Part shown: piece by piece, positions 7,917 through 16,993 of the stretch
How the letters are laid out: each line of letters begins with the position of its first letter
Position numbering within the stretch: position 1 is the stretch's first letter
NCBI GenBank assembly: GCA_025352685.1
Contig: JANXSN010000029.1
Span: 1 to 41,350 of the forward strand
Length of the DNA stretch: 41,350 bases
Source of the DNA: Sphingomonadales bacterium
GTDB lineage: Bacteria > Pseudomonadota > Alphaproteobacteria > Sphingomonadales > Sphingomonadaceae
Direction: 5' to 3'
Position numbers and translations under genes: made by a program
The notes under the pieces: model-generated
Seen by the model: only the letters and a program-made list of their open reading frames with translations
Database searches by the model: none
Told to the model about the DNA's origin: nothing

Positions 7917-10900
7917 ATGCTTTCGCGCATATTCATTGATCGCCCCATTTTTGCGTGGGTCATCGCCATCGTCATCATGTTGGGCGGTGTCGGAGCGCTG
8001 GTCACGCTGCCGATCGAACAATATCCCGACATCGCGCCGACCTCGATAAACATTCGTGCCAATTACCCCGGCGCTTCGGCTGATTCGGTTGAATCGAGTG
8101 TCACGCAAGTCATCGAACAACAGCTCAGCGGGATCGACGGGTTGATCTATTTCAGCTCATCGTCGAGTTCTGCCGGATCGGCAGGGATTACGGCGACCTT
8201 TGCGAAGGGAACCAACCCCGACATTGCCCAGGTGCAGGTCCAGAACAAGGTGCAACAAGCTCTCGCGCGCTTGCCGCAACAGGTCCAGCAGCAGGGCCTC
8301 GTCGTGACGAAGGCAAGTTCTGATTTTCTCCTGGTTGCTGCCGTCTATGATTCAACCAACCGGCAGTCCAATATCGACGTTTCTGACTACCTCGTCTCAA
8401 ATCTCCAGGACACGATCGGGCGCATTCAAGGCGTCGGCGACATCAGTGTTTTCGGTTCGCCGTATGCGATGCGCATCTGGCTTGATCCGTTCAAACTTGC
8501 TGCCGTGAGACTCATGCCGAGCGATGTGACGGCGGCGGTCCAGGCGCAGAACACGCAAGTCGCCGCTGGCCAGATTGGTGCGCAACCGTCGTCGCGCGAC
8601 CAGATGTTGACCGCCACAGTCACGTCGCGATCGCGGCTTACAACACCGGAACAGTTTCGCCGCATTGTCCTCAAGACACAAAGCGACGGATCAAACGTCT
8701 TGCTGCAGGATGTCGCGCGGGTCGAACTCGGTTCGGAGAATTACAGCGTTGTCAGCCGGTTTAACGGCCACCCCGGCGCAGGTATCGCAGTCCAGCTCGC
8801 ACCAGGCTCGGATGCGCTGAAAACGGCAGAACTGGTGAAAGCGGAAGTCCAGCGGCAGTCGGCGTCGTTTCCCGACGGCTACAAATATGCCTTCCCGGTC
8901 GATAGCACGACGTTCATTCGTTTATCGGTCAGTGAGGTGGTCCAGACGCTTTTCGAAGCAATCGTCCTCGTCGTGATTGTCATGTTCGTCTTTTTGCAAA
9001 GCTGGCGCGCGACGCTGATCCCAGCGATTGCCGTTCCGGTCGTCTTGCTGGGTACGTTTGGCGTGCTTGCGCTGGCCGGCTTCTCGATTAACACGTTGAC
9101 CCTGTTTGGCATGGTGCTGTCGATCGGCCTGCTGGTCGATGATGCGATCGTCGTTGTCGAAAATGTCGAACGCGTGATGAAGGAAGAACCTGACATCTCT
9201 GCACACGATGCGACGATAAAATCGATGGGCGAGATCCAAACAGCGCTTATTGCGATCGCGCTTGTGCTCTCAGCGGTTTTCCTTCCGATGGCATTTTTCG
9301 GCGGCTCCGTGGGCGTCATTTACAGACAGTTTTCCATCACGATCGTGGCGTCGATGGCACTGTCGGTTGTCGTTGCGCTCGTCCTGACGCCTGCGCTCAC
9401 GTCGACGTTGCTGAAACGCCGCGAGCCGAATGCGGGCACGACCGGCTTGGCCGCCCGCGCGCACCACTACGGCGAACGTTTTAATGTCTGGTTCGCGCAG
9501 ATGTCCGACAAATACCAAAAAAACGTTATTTCGACGATCGAACGGCCGCAATGGCCGATGCTTGGTTATGGCGCCCTTGTCGCCCTGCTGATTGTACTTT
9601 TCTGGTCCCTTCCGTCGAGCTTCCTGCCGGTCGAGGATCAAGGGCGTGCGCAGATACAGTTCACCCTTCCTCCGGGTGCAACACAGGCAAGAACAGATGC
9701 CGCAGCTCGCGGGATCGAAGCTTATTTTCAAGATCCCAAGACGCAGGGCGCTTCCGGTGTTTACACTGTGTCCGGACAGAGCGGCGGCGGCGGCGCTGGG
9801 CAGAACGCCGGGCGAGGTTTCATTTTGATGAAACCTTGGGACGAGCGCCACGGCAGCGCGCTCAGCGCCGACACGCTGACCAAACAATGGACACGCGCCG
9901 TAAGCGGGCGACTCCGCGATGTGGAATTTTTCGCGTTGGCGCCTCCGTCTGTACGTGGCCTGGGCCAGTCAAATGGTTTTACAATGCAGTTGCTCAACAG
10001 CGGCGGCCTCAGCCGTGCAGACTTCAAGGCGCGACGCGATGCGCTCGTACTGGCGGCTCAGGACGATCCTGGATTGGCAGCGGTTCGGCTTGGCAGCCTT
10101 GAAGACAACCCGACGTTGAAGGTCGATATAGACGACGAAAAGATCGGGGCGCTCGGACTGGCTTCCTCACAGGTCGATCAAACGCTGGCGACGGCGTGGG
10201 GCGGCACCTACGTGAACGATTTCATTGATCGCGGGCGGGTTAAGCGCGTTTATGTCCAGGGCGACGCGCCCTATCGCAGCCGCCCTGAGGATTTGGCTAC
10301 CTGGTTTGTTCGTGGGACGAGCGGCGAGATGGCGCCTTTCTCGTCGTTTTCAAAGATAAGCTGGAATCAGTCACCCTCGAGCCTGTCGCGTTTCAACGGC
10401 GTGCCGGCCTATCAAATTCAGGGACAAGCGGCCGATGGGTATAGCTCTGGAGACGCGATGAAGCGGATCGCCGCAATAGCGGCCAAACAGCTTGGTACAG
10501 CCGTTGCCTGGTCGGACTTGTCATATCAGGAACGGCTCACCAGTAGTCAGGCGCCGTTGCTTTACGGTATCTCGCTGCTCGTCGTATTCCTGTGCCTGGC
10601 CGCACTGTACGAGAGCTGGTCGGTCCCTATTGCCGTGCTGCTGGTCGTTCCCATCGGGCTCATAGGCGCGGCACTGGCAGTCTTTCTCCGCGGACTTGAG
10701 AATGACGTGTATTTTCAGGTGGGTCTTCTTGCCACCATGGGCTTGTCGGCCAAAAATGCGATACTGATTATCGAATTCGCTGAACAAGCCGAGAAGGCAG
10801 GCAAGAGCGCGGTTGACGCGGTCATTGAGGCCGCACGTTTGCGGCTGCGCCCAATTTTGATGACGAGCCTTGCCTTCATATTCGGGGTCTTACCGCTTGC

Positions 10901-11075
10901 CATTTCGAGCGGCGCCGGTGCAAAGAGCCGGGTGGAGATTGGCACCGCCGTAATCGGTGGTATGCTGACCGCAACGGCCCTAGCGATTTTTCTCGTGCCG
11001 CTATTTTTCGTGCTCGTGCGCAAAGTCTTTTCGGAGCGTCCCAAGCGTCGCGATACGAGTGGGGCTTCGGCATGA
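7917..11075 (+). CDS. RND multidrug efflux pump, inner-membrane permease (HAE1/AcrB/MexB family)
   Basis: A 1052-residue pump, the typical length for the HAE1 family, which exports hydrophobic drugs by proton exchange. The N-terminus MLSRIFIDRPIFAWVIAI is the family hallmark. The proton-relay acids are visible as LLVDDAIVVVENVERVM (Asp408-Asp409), and the second membrane half has the expected GLSAKNAILIIEFAE. Two large periplasmic loops separate the membrane halves. It lies between its adaptor and channel genes, and its stop overlaps the channel start (ATGA at 11072-11075). The substrate range cannot be deduced. Confidence 0.95.
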   Translation: MLSRIFIDRPIFAWVIAIVIMLGGVGALVTLPIEQYPDIAPTSINIRANYPGASADSVESSVTQVIEQQLSGIDGLIYFSSSSSSAGSAGITATFAKGTNPDIAQVQVQNKVQQALARLPQQVQQQGLVVTKASSDFLLVAAVYDSTNRQSNIDVSDYLVSNLQDTIGRIQGVGDISVFGSPYAMRIWLDPFKLAAVRLMPSDVTAAVQAQNTQVAAGQIGAQPSSRDQMLTATVTSRSRLTTPEQFRRIVLKTQSDGSNVLLQDVARVELGSENYSVVSRFNGHPGAGIAVQLAPGSDALKTAELVKAEVQRQSASFPDGYKYAFPVDSTTFIRLSVSEVVQTLFEAIVLVVIVMFVFLQSWRATLIPAIAVPVVLLGTFGVLALAGFSINTLTLFGMVLSIGLLVDDAIVVVENVERVMKEEPDISAHDATIKSMGEIQTALIAIALVLSAVFLPMAFFGGSVGVIYRQFSITIVASMALSVVVALVLTPALTSTLLKRREPNAGTTGLAARAHHYGERFNVWFAQMSDKYQKNVISTIERPQWPMLGYGALVALLIVLFWSLPSSFLPVEDQGRAQIQFTLPPGATQARTDAAARGIEAYFQDPKTQGASGVYTVSGQSGGGGAGQNAGRGFILMKPWDERHGSALSADTLTKQWTRAVSGRLRDVEFFALAPPSVRGLGQSNGFTMQLLNSGGLSRADFKARRDALVLAAQDDPGLAAVRLGSLEDNPTLKVDIDDEKIGALGLASSQVDQTLATAWGGTYVNDFIDRGRVKRVYVQGDAPYRSRPEDLATWFVRGTSGEMAPFSSFSKISWNQSPSSLSRFNGVPAYQIQGQAADGYSSGDAMKRIAAIAAKQLGTAVAWSDLSYQERLTSSQAPLLYGISLLVVFLCLAALYESWSVPIAVLLVVPIGLIGAALAVFLRGLENDVYFQVGLLATMGLSAKNAILIIEFAEQAEKAGKSAVDAVIEAARLRLRPILMTSLAFIFGVLPLAISSGAGAKSRVEIGTAVIGGMLTATALAIFLVPLFFVLVRKVFSERPKRRDTSGASA

Positions 11076-12541
11076 TCCGGGCGTCATCGCTCATCGCGGC
11101 TTTGCTGCTCGGGGCCTGCAGTCTTGAGCCTAAATTTATTGCGCCTCTGCCCGCGGTGCCAGCGAGCTGGCCGGTCGGCAACCCTGTGTTGAAAGCGAGT
11201 GAGGCGTCCCTCGCTGCGCTGCGCTATCGCGACATCTTCCATGACCCGCGACTTCAGGGGCTGATCGCTCGCGGGCTTCAAAGCAATCAGGATGTCCGGC
11301 TTGCGGTAGCCAACATCGAGTCCGCGCGGGGTCTTTACCGCGTGCAGCGTGCTGCGCTTTTGCCCAACGTGACGGGTTCAGGCGGCATCTCGATTCGAGA
11401 CGGCAGCGTATCTGGGAGCTCGGGCGCCGGTGCTGGCATTGGTGGCAGCGGCAGCGGCAGCGGCAGCGGCAGCGGCAGCGGCAGCGGCAGCGGCAGCGGC
11501 AGCGGGGCTTCCACTCAATACAATGTCAATATCGGCGCTTCCGCGTTCGAGATCGACCTTTTCGGGCGCGTGCGAAGCCTAAGCCACGTGGCCCTCAACA
11601 ATTACCTCGCGACCCAAACAGCGGCACGGGCCATTCGGCTGACGCTCGTGGCAGATATTGCGGATGCCTATTTTACATTCGCGACCGACCAAACGCTGCT
11701 CGCGATCGCACGCGATACCGCTCAAAGTGCACAGCGAAGCGTCACCCTGACACAGGCACGACTGCGCGGCGGCGTCGCCCCGCGTACTGATTTTCGCCAA
11801 GCCGAGACCGTGTTCGAGACGGCGCAATCTGACCTAGCCAACCAGAAAACACTCGTACAGCAGGACCGCAATGCGCTCGACCTGCTGGTCGGTGTACCCG
11901 TCACCGATGGTGACCTGCCTGACTCAATTGAGTCGGTTGAAGCGCTGGTCTCACCTCTCCCGGTTGGACTCGATTCCTCGATACTGCTGCGCCGCCCCGA
12001 CGTGGTTGAGGCTGAATATCGGCTACGCGCTGCCAACGCTCAGATTGGCGCGGCACGCGCTGCTTTCTTCCCCCGCATTACGCTGACCGGATTGGCAGGA
12101 TTCGCCAGCACCTCGCTTGTTTCGTTATTTAGTGGCAATGCCTTTGCTTACAGCATCGCGCCTAATGCGACGCTGCCCCTTTTCGACGGCGGCGCGACGA
12201 AGGGAAATCTGACAAATGCACGCGGGCAGTTCGACGCCGCGACGGCGACCTACCAAAAGACAATACAATCGGCATTTCGTGATGTGGCGAACGCCCTTGC
12301 GCGACGTGCCACTGTTGCCGATCAAGCGGGCGCCCAATTGCGCCTCGAAGCAGCAGCCCGCGATATCTCGCTCCTGACCAATGCTCGCTACCGCGGGGGC
12401 GTTGCATCGTTCCTCGAAAGTCTCGTTGCTGAACGCTCGCTTTATTCGGCGCGCCGGTCGCTGGCATCGACTCGCCTCGTCCGGGCAAAGAACCTTGCCG
12501 ATTTCTATCGCGCGGTCGGCGGCGATCCGACGCTTGGTTGA
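11072..12541 (+). CDS. Outer-membrane efflux channel lipoprotein (TolC/OprM, NodT type)
   Basis: A 489-residue outer-membrane factor that completes the tripartite pump. The signal MIRASSLIAALLLGAC carries a lipobox with Cys16. Two repeated outer-membrane-efflux domains follow; typical motifs are FEIDLFGRVRS and the second-repeat AQIGAARAAFFPRITLTG and FDGGATKGNL. Residues 125-144 are an unusual Gly-Ser run encoded by ten perfect GGCAGC copies, placed before the first beta-strand segment (STQYNVNIGASAFEIDLFG). In OprM-like proteins this corresponds to a region near the first extracellular loop. The start overlaps the pump gene stop. Confidence 0.93.
   Translation: MIRASSLIAALLLGACSLEPKFIAPLPAVPASWPVGNPVLKASEASLAALRYRDIFHDPRLQGLIARGLQSNQDVRLAVANIESARGLYRVQRAALLPNVTGSGGISIRDGSVSGSSGAGAGIGGSGSGSGSGSGSGSGSGSGSGASTQYNVNIGASAFEIDLFGRVRSLSHVALNNYLATQTAARAIRLTLVADIADAYFTFATDQTLLAIARDTAQSAQRSVTLTQARLRGGVAPRTDFRQAETVFETAQSDLANQKTLVQQDRNALDLLVGVPVTDGDLPDSIESVEALVSPLPVGLDSSILLRRPDVVEAEYRLRAANAQIGAARAAFFPRITLTGLAGFASTSLVSLFSGNAFAYSIAPNATLPLFDGGATKGNLTNARGQFDAATATYQKTIQSAFRDVANALARRATVADQAGAQLRLEAAARDISLLTNARYRGGVASFLESLVAERSLYSARRSLASTRLVRAKNLADFYRAVGGDPTLG
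11444..11503 (+). repeat. Ten perfect tandem copies of a 6-bp unit (GGCAGC) inside the efflux channel gene
   Basis: Counting the bases gives ten uninterrupted copies of GGCAGC encoding (Gly-Ser)10, followed by GGG GCT. Since the unit is six bases, slippage would change the number of Gly-Ser pairs without breaking the frame, so it would vary protein length rather than switch the gene off. Confidence 0.95.
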
Positions 12542-12547
12542 TGGGAG

Positions 12548-13432
12548 CTAAAACCGACCGCGATCGTCCAGCACGAGCTCGTCAAGGAAATCGATGACGG
12601 CACGGACGCGCGGTAAGCGTTGCTGATCCGCGTGAAAAATCAGCCAGTAACTGCGCATGACTTCAACTTGGTCAGCCATCAGACGGATCAGCCGTTCATC
12701 CTGATCCGCGGTAAAAACGTGGAGCACGCCGAGGCCTAACCCCGCAGCTACTGCTGCCTGCTGCGCGGCAATCGAGCTTGACCGGAAGACTGTCCGTGCT
12801 GTCGGGACGACTTGTTCGAGATAACGCAGATCCGGCAGGTCGATCAACTCATCGATATAGCCAACAAACGGATGCTCACCGAGTGAAGCGATGTCCGCCA
12901 CGGCACCGTTCATTGCCAGATAATCACGCGACGCATAAAGTCCGAGCCGATAGTCAACCAAACGACGCGCCACCAGGCGACCACCAGGCGGTTGGCGCAA
13001 CGCAATGGCAAGATCGGCCTCCCGCTTCGACAGGCTGACCGCACGCGATTCGGGCGCTAGTTCGATCTGGAGACGGGGATGCTTCGCATGGAGGCGGTGG
13101 ATGGCGGGCGCAACGAACGACGTGCCGAATGCCTCTGGCGTCGAGAGCCGAACCGTCCCGCTGACCTCGGTATCGCCGGCGGCGATCTGCGTCGTCGCCG
13201 CGAAGATGTCCCTTTCGATCCGCTCTGCGTGTACGAGTAACGACAAGCCCGCGGCAGTAGGCTCGACCCCGCGAGGCGAGCGGTTGAAGAGGCGCGTACC
13301 GATCCCAGCCTCTAATACCGAAAGTCGTCGGGCAGCCGTGGTGTGATCGATGCCAAGCTTTCTTGCCGCGCCCAGCAAGCTTTGGTCGCGGATGACGGCG
13401 AGAAAAATCCGTATGTTGTCCCAGTCCAGCAT
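12548..13432 (-). CDS. LysR-family transcriptional regulator
   Basis: A 294-residue LysR-type regulator. The winged helix-turn-helix is at about 5-64 (FLAVIRDQSLLGAARKLGID, then TTAARRLSVLEAGIGTRLFN). The C-terminal substrate-binding domain begins near STPEAFGTSFVAPAI. It belongs to the subgroup beginning DWDNIRIFLAV. It is divergent from mmsA across an 89-bp gap with repeated motifs, so it probably controls mmsA and perhaps itself. Its stop lies 6 bases from the end of the convergent efflux operon. Confidence 0.92.
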   Translation of the reverse strand: MLDWDNIRIFLAVIRDQSLLGAARKLGIDHTTAARRLSVLEAGIGTRLFNRSPRGVEPTAAGLSLLVHAERIERDIFAATTQIAAGDTEVSGTVRLSTPEAFGTSFVAPAIHRLHAKHPRLQIELAPESRAVSLSKREADLAIALRQPPGGRLVARRLVDYRLGLYASRDYLAMNGAVADIASLGEHPFVGYIDELIDLPDLRYLEQVVPTARTVFRSSSIAAQQAAVAAGLGLGVLHVFTADQDERLIRLMADQVEVMRSYWLIFHADQQRLPRVRAVIDFLDELVLDDRGRF

Positions 13433-13439
13433 ATATATT

Positions 13440-13481
13440 TATGCACAATTAATGCGCATTGGTGTCAATAGCTATGCACAA
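13440..13481. promoter_or_regulatory. Paired TATGCACAA repeats in the LysR/mmsA divergent promoter
   Basis: The sequence TATGCACAA occurs at 13440-13448 and again at 13473-13481, in the same orientation and 33 bp apart, about three turns of the helix. Just after the first copy is AATGCGCATT, a palindrome of the T-N11-A type class bound by LysR proteins. The position between divergent genes supports a role as the LysR binding region. Confidence 0.5.
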
Positions 13482-13521
13482 GTGAATGCTTTACTGGTTC
13501 GGCGAAAGAGGAGTACCTGAT

Positions 13522-15021
13522 ATGCGCCAGATCACTCATTTCATCGGCGGCACTGCCGTTTCCAGCCCGACGGCAGCCAAGGGAAACGTGTTCAACCCTT
13601 GTACCGGCCAAGTTCAGGCGCAGGTCCAGCTTGGCACTGCTGCCACGATCGACGACGCTGTCGCGAACGCGCTGACCGCCCAGCCCGCATGGGCAGCCAC
13701 CAATCCTCAACGACGCGCGCGCGTCATGTTCGCGTGGAAAGCTCTGATCGAGGCAAACATGGACGAGCTGGCAACCATGCTCGCCTCCGAACACGGAAAA
13801 GTCGTTGCCGATGCTAAGGGCGACATTCAACGCGGCCTTGAAGTCGTGGAATTCGCTTGTGGCATTCCACACCTGTTGAAGGGCGAATACAGTCAGGGCG
13901 CAGGGCCCGGCATCGATGTCTACTCGATGCGCCAGCCGCTCGGAATTGCGGCTGGAATCACCCCGTTCAACTTCCCGGCGATGATTCCGCTGTGGATGTC
14001 GGCGATGGCAATTGCCTGCGGCAATGCTTTTTTGTTGAAGCCCAGTGAGCGAGACCCTTCAGTGCCGGTACGCCTCGCTGAACTGGCACTGGAAGCCGGG
14101 CTCCCGGCCGGGATCCTCAATGTGGTCCACGGCGACAAGACCGTTGTCGATGCAATCCTCGACCATCACGACATCAAGGCTGTCAGCTTTGTAGGGTCGT
14201 CCGATATTGCTCAATACGTGTATCAGCGCGGCGCCGGCAACGGAAAGCGGATGCAGTGTATGGGAGGAGCCAAGAATCACGGCATCATCATGCCTGATGC
14301 AGATCTGGATCAAGCAGTCGCGGACATTGTCGGTGCCGCATATGGCTCGGCTGGCGAACGCTGCATGGCGTTGCCCGTCGTTATACCGGTCGGCGAGGCT
14401 ACGGCAGTCGAATTTCGCAAGCGACTGCTGATCGAAATCGGGAAGCTGCGCGTGGGCGTTTCAACCGACCCTGATGCCCATTACGGACCTGTTGTCGGGG
14501 CAGGACATAAGGCGCGAGTCGAAAGTTATATCCAGATGGCGGTCGACGAGGGCGCAGAGCTCGTTGTCGATGGCCGCGGGTTTTCGTTGCAAGGGTACGA
14601 GAACGGTTATTTCCTCGCACCCACGCTGCTCGATCACGTCACGCCAAACATGAAGAGCTACCAAGATGAAATATTTGGCCCGGTGCTGCAGATCATCCGC
14701 GCAGCAACCCTCGAGGAAGCGCTGCAGCATCCCACCAAGCACCAATATGGCAACGGCGTCGCGATTTTCACAAGGAACGGCCCTGCGGCGCGCGAATTCG
14801 CCGCGCAGGTCGAGGTTGGTATGGTCGGCATCAACGTTCCGATTCCAGTCCCCGTTGCCTATCACAGCTTTGGCGGGTGGAAGCGCTCGGGCTTTGGCGA
14901 CCTCAACCAATACGGCATGGACGGCGTGAGGTTTTACACACGGACCAAGACCGTTACCCAGCGCTGGCCAACAGGCGGTGCAGTGCAAGATCAGAGTTTT
15001 GTGATTCCAACGATGGGGTGA
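13522..15021 (+). CDS. mmsA: Methylmalonate-semialdehyde dehydrogenase (CoA-acylating)
   Basis: A 499-residue aldehyde dehydrogenase of the MmsA type. It oxidises methylmalonate or malonate semialdehyde to propionyl- or acetyl-CoA using NAD and CoA, in valine or inositol breakdown. The catalytic cysteine is Cys281 in SAGERCMALPV. The position of the usual general-base Glu is occupied in MGGAKNHGIIMPDAD, as in MmsA enzymes. The cofactor part has ITPFNFPAMIPLWM and FVGSSDIAQYVY. The start at 13522 follows AAAGAGGAG; the frame extends back to 13486 without such a site. It is divergent from a LysR regulator, and no other valine-pathway genes are beside it. Confidence 0.92.
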   Translation: MRQITHFIGGTAVSSPTAAKGNVFNPCTGQVQAQVQLGTAATIDDAVANALTAQPAWAATNPQRRARVMFAWKALIEANMDELATMLASEHGKVVADAKGDIQRGLEVVEFACGIPHLLKGEYSQGAGPGIDVYSMRQPLGIAAGITPFNFPAMIPLWMSAMAIACGNAFLLKPSERDPSVPVRLAELALEAGLPAGILNVVHGDKTVVDAILDHHDIKAVSFVGSSDIAQYVYQRGAGNGKRMQCMGGAKNHGIIMPDADLDQAVADIVGAAYGSAGERCMALPVVIPVGEATAVEFRKRLLIEIGKLRVGVSTDPDAHYGPVVGAGHKARVESYIQMAVDEGAELVVDGRGFSLQGYENGYFLAPTLLDHVTPNMKSYQDEIFGPVLQIIRAATLEEALQHPTKHQYGNGVAIFTRNGPAAREFAAQVEVGMVGINVPIPVPVAYHSFGGWKRSGFGDLNQYGMDGVRFYTRTKTVTQRWPTGGAVQDQSFVIPTMG

Positions 15022-15062
15022 TGGCAGGAGGGTCAGGCTCACGCGTTCCGTAACGTCGGACG

Positions 15063-15091
15063 CGCAGCCCTTGCACCCCCTTCCGGCTGCG
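15063..15091 (+). other. Stem-loop between mmsA and the nitronate monooxygenase gene
   Basis: The arms CGCAGCC (15063-15069) and GGCTGCG (15085-15091) can pair across a 15-base loop. There is no T-run after it, so it is not a classical rho-independent terminator; it may mark an attenuation or processing site, or be chance. Confidence 0.3.
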
Positions 15092-15106
15092 TTATGACCC
15101 ACGTCC

Positions 15107-16081
15107 ATGACACTACCATCACCTTTGTTCGATCGCCTGCGACTGCCTCTGATTGGCTCGCCGCTTTTCATCGTTTCGGGTCCCGAGCTGGTAATTGCGC
15201 AGTGCAAAGCGGGCATCGTCGGAAGTTTTCCCGCGCTGAACGCTCGCCCGCAGGGGCTACTCGACGAGTGGCTGCACAGGATTACGGAAGAATTGGCAAC
15301 GCATAACCGCGACCATCCAGACCAGCCTGCTGCACCTTATGCGGTCAACCAGATCGTCCATAAATCGAATGACCGGCTGGAAGCCGATCTGGCGACCTGC
15401 GCGAAATGGCAAGTCCCGATTACGATCACGTCGCTCGGAGCGCGCGAAGATCTAAATGCTGCAGTTCACAGCTGGGGCGGCCTGGTTTTGCATGACGTCA
15501 TCAACGATCGCTATGCGCGCAAAGCGATTGAAAAGGGCGCTGACGGCCTCGTCCCGGTCGCGGCCGGTGCTGGCGGCCATGCCGGCACCCAGTCCCCCTT
15601 CGCGCTGATTTCTGAAATCCGCGAGTGGTTTACAGGGCCGGTCGCCCTGTCGGGAGCAATTGGTAACGGGCGTTCCATACTTGCCGCGCAGGCCTGCGGC
15701 GCAGACTTGGCCTATATGGGATCAGCATTCATCGCCACGACCGAGGCGAATGCAGACGCTGACTATAAAAAAGGCATTGTTGATGGGCGCGCGGCAGACA
15801 TCGTCTATTCGTCGTTGTTCACAGGTGTGCATGGCAATTATCTGCGCAAGTCGATCGAAAGGGCCGGGCTCGATCCGGACAACTTACCCGACGGGAACTT
15901 CAAAACGATGAATTTCAGCCAGTCGGCTAACACGCCCGCCAAGGCTTGGAGGGACATCTGGGGTTCGGGTCAGGGTATCGGCGCCGTGATGGAGAGCGTC
16001 AGCGTGGCCGATTTCGTGGCGAGGCTGGAATCCGAATATCACGCCGCCAAGGCCGAACTGGATGCCAAATATCGCCGCTGA
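15107..16081 (+). CDS. Nitronate monooxygenase / 2-nitropropane-dioxygenase-like flavoprotein
   Basis: A 324-residue TIM-barrel FMN enzyme. These oxidise alkyl nitronates, such as propionate 3-nitronate, and some members act as enoyl reductases. Visible family motifs are the N-terminal LPLIGSPLFIVSGPELV, the likely catalytic His158 in AAGAGGHAGTQSP, the phosphate-binding LSGAIGNGRSI and DLAYMGSAFIAT near residues 182-208. It lies 85 bases after mmsA in the same direction and may share its transcript. Confidence 0.88.
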   Translation: MTLPSPLFDRLRLPLIGSPLFIVSGPELVIAQCKAGIVGSFPALNARPQGLLDEWLHRITEELATHNRDHPDQPAAPYAVNQIVHKSNDRLEADLATCAKWQVPITITSLGAREDLNAAVHSWGGLVLHDVINDRYARKAIEKGADGLVPVAAGAGGHAGTQSPFALISEIREWFTGPVALSGAIGNGRSILAAQACGADLAYMGSAFIATTEANADADYKKGIVDGRAADIVYSSLFTGVHGNYLRKSIERAGLDPDNLPDGNFKTMNFSQSANTPAKAWRDIWGSGQGIGAVMESVSVADFVARLESEYHAAKAELDAKYRR

Positions 16082-16481
16082 CGGTCGCTAGGCGGATGGC
16101 AGGGTCCGACCTGTTTGATTGCTGCCCGAGCCACGTTGAAAGCCGGCGACCATGCTGCGCATTGGGAGCAGCGTCCTGTTGCACCTTCGGTTCGGGCTCA
16201 AAATGACGAGGGTGAACGTGCGGCCCAAGGAAGAAGCGCTGTCCATGCCGACGGCCGAGTCAACGAATGCGCCGTCAGCGCGACGGCAGTTTAGCCTTCG
16301 ACCGACGATAATCGCGATGATGCGCCACGACGGCTTGATCGCGCGTCGACAAACCCGGGGGGATCAAGAGAGAGCACCCCGAGGCAATTGCGGTGGTCCA
16401 ACCCGCGTCGACTATCGAGGTGCCTGACACACAGGGCGTTCGCCGACACGCGCCTCATCGCGCGGGGACCGTTGAGGTCCG
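16082..16481. other. Gene-free stretch between nitronate monooxygenase and broken lrp
   Basis: About 400 bases with only short, Arg-rich open frames that match no family. No terminator, repeat or RNA gene was recognised. It may be the remains of lost genes, consistent with the neighbouring pseudogene. Confidence 0.35.
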
Positions 16482-16957
16482 TTAAGCCCGTTCGTCTTTT
16501 AGGGACCCCATCACAACATAGGTCATGATTGAGCTGACCTGTGGCAAGATTCCCAGCACTTCGGTGTGAAAATGCTTGTATGCGACAAGATCGGTTGCCT
16601 CGGCCCGCAGGATATATTCAAAGACGCCGGTAAAGTTGTGGCATTCACAAACCTCGCGCGCGATCGCTGCCTCGAACTGCTCCTGATCCCGCTTGATATG
16701 GCGCGCCAAACCAATGGCCACATAGGCCACAAAGCCGGTCCCTAGCTGACTATGATGATCGCGCACGGCGCGGCACCTCGGCGCTCCACGTCCAGTACGC
16801 GCCGCAGACACCCCAACGAAGACAGACCGACCCGATCGGCCAACTCAAGATTCGATATTCGGCCATCGCTCGACAATTCTCGTAATATCTTGTTAGAAAT
16901 AATATCTACGGTTAGCGTAAACTGAACTCTTAATGCGATAAGTTGGCATTTATGCAA
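16482..16957 (-). pseudogene. Lrp/AsnC-family regulator, frameshifted
   Basis: Two minus-strand frames together make one Lrp/AsnC protein of about 158 codons, the family's normal length. The first frame (16957 down to a stop at 16742) holds the DNA-binding part: ISNKILRELSSDGRISN, then LELADRVGLSS and CLRRVLDVERRGA. The second frame supplies the ligand-sensing domain: QLGTGFVAYVAIGLARHIK, then CHNFTGVFEYILRAEATDLV and the tail MTYVVMGSLKDERA. The change of frame lies close to 16745, just before the TAG. A one-base insertion or deletion explains it; a sequencing error cannot be excluded. It is divergent from the LysE exporter, a classic regulator-exporter pair. Confidence 0.8.
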
Positions 16958-16993
16958 CTTATTTCAGGGAAAAAACGCAACAAGTGTGCGTTC

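Noticed and set aside
11444-11503. On/off phase-variation switch from the GGCAGC tract
   Set aside because: The unit is six bases, so changes keep the frame; length variation is possible but not on/off switching.
14461-15216. Minus-strand 251-codon frame opposite mmsA
   Set aside because: It is a shadow of the high-GC mmsA coding frame, with no family similarity and no ribosome site.
16742-16811. Programmed ribosomal frameshift in the lrp-like gene
   Set aside because: No slippery sequence (such as A6-G) or downstream stem is visible at the break, and Lrp proteins are not known to use frameshifting; a mutation or read error is simpler.
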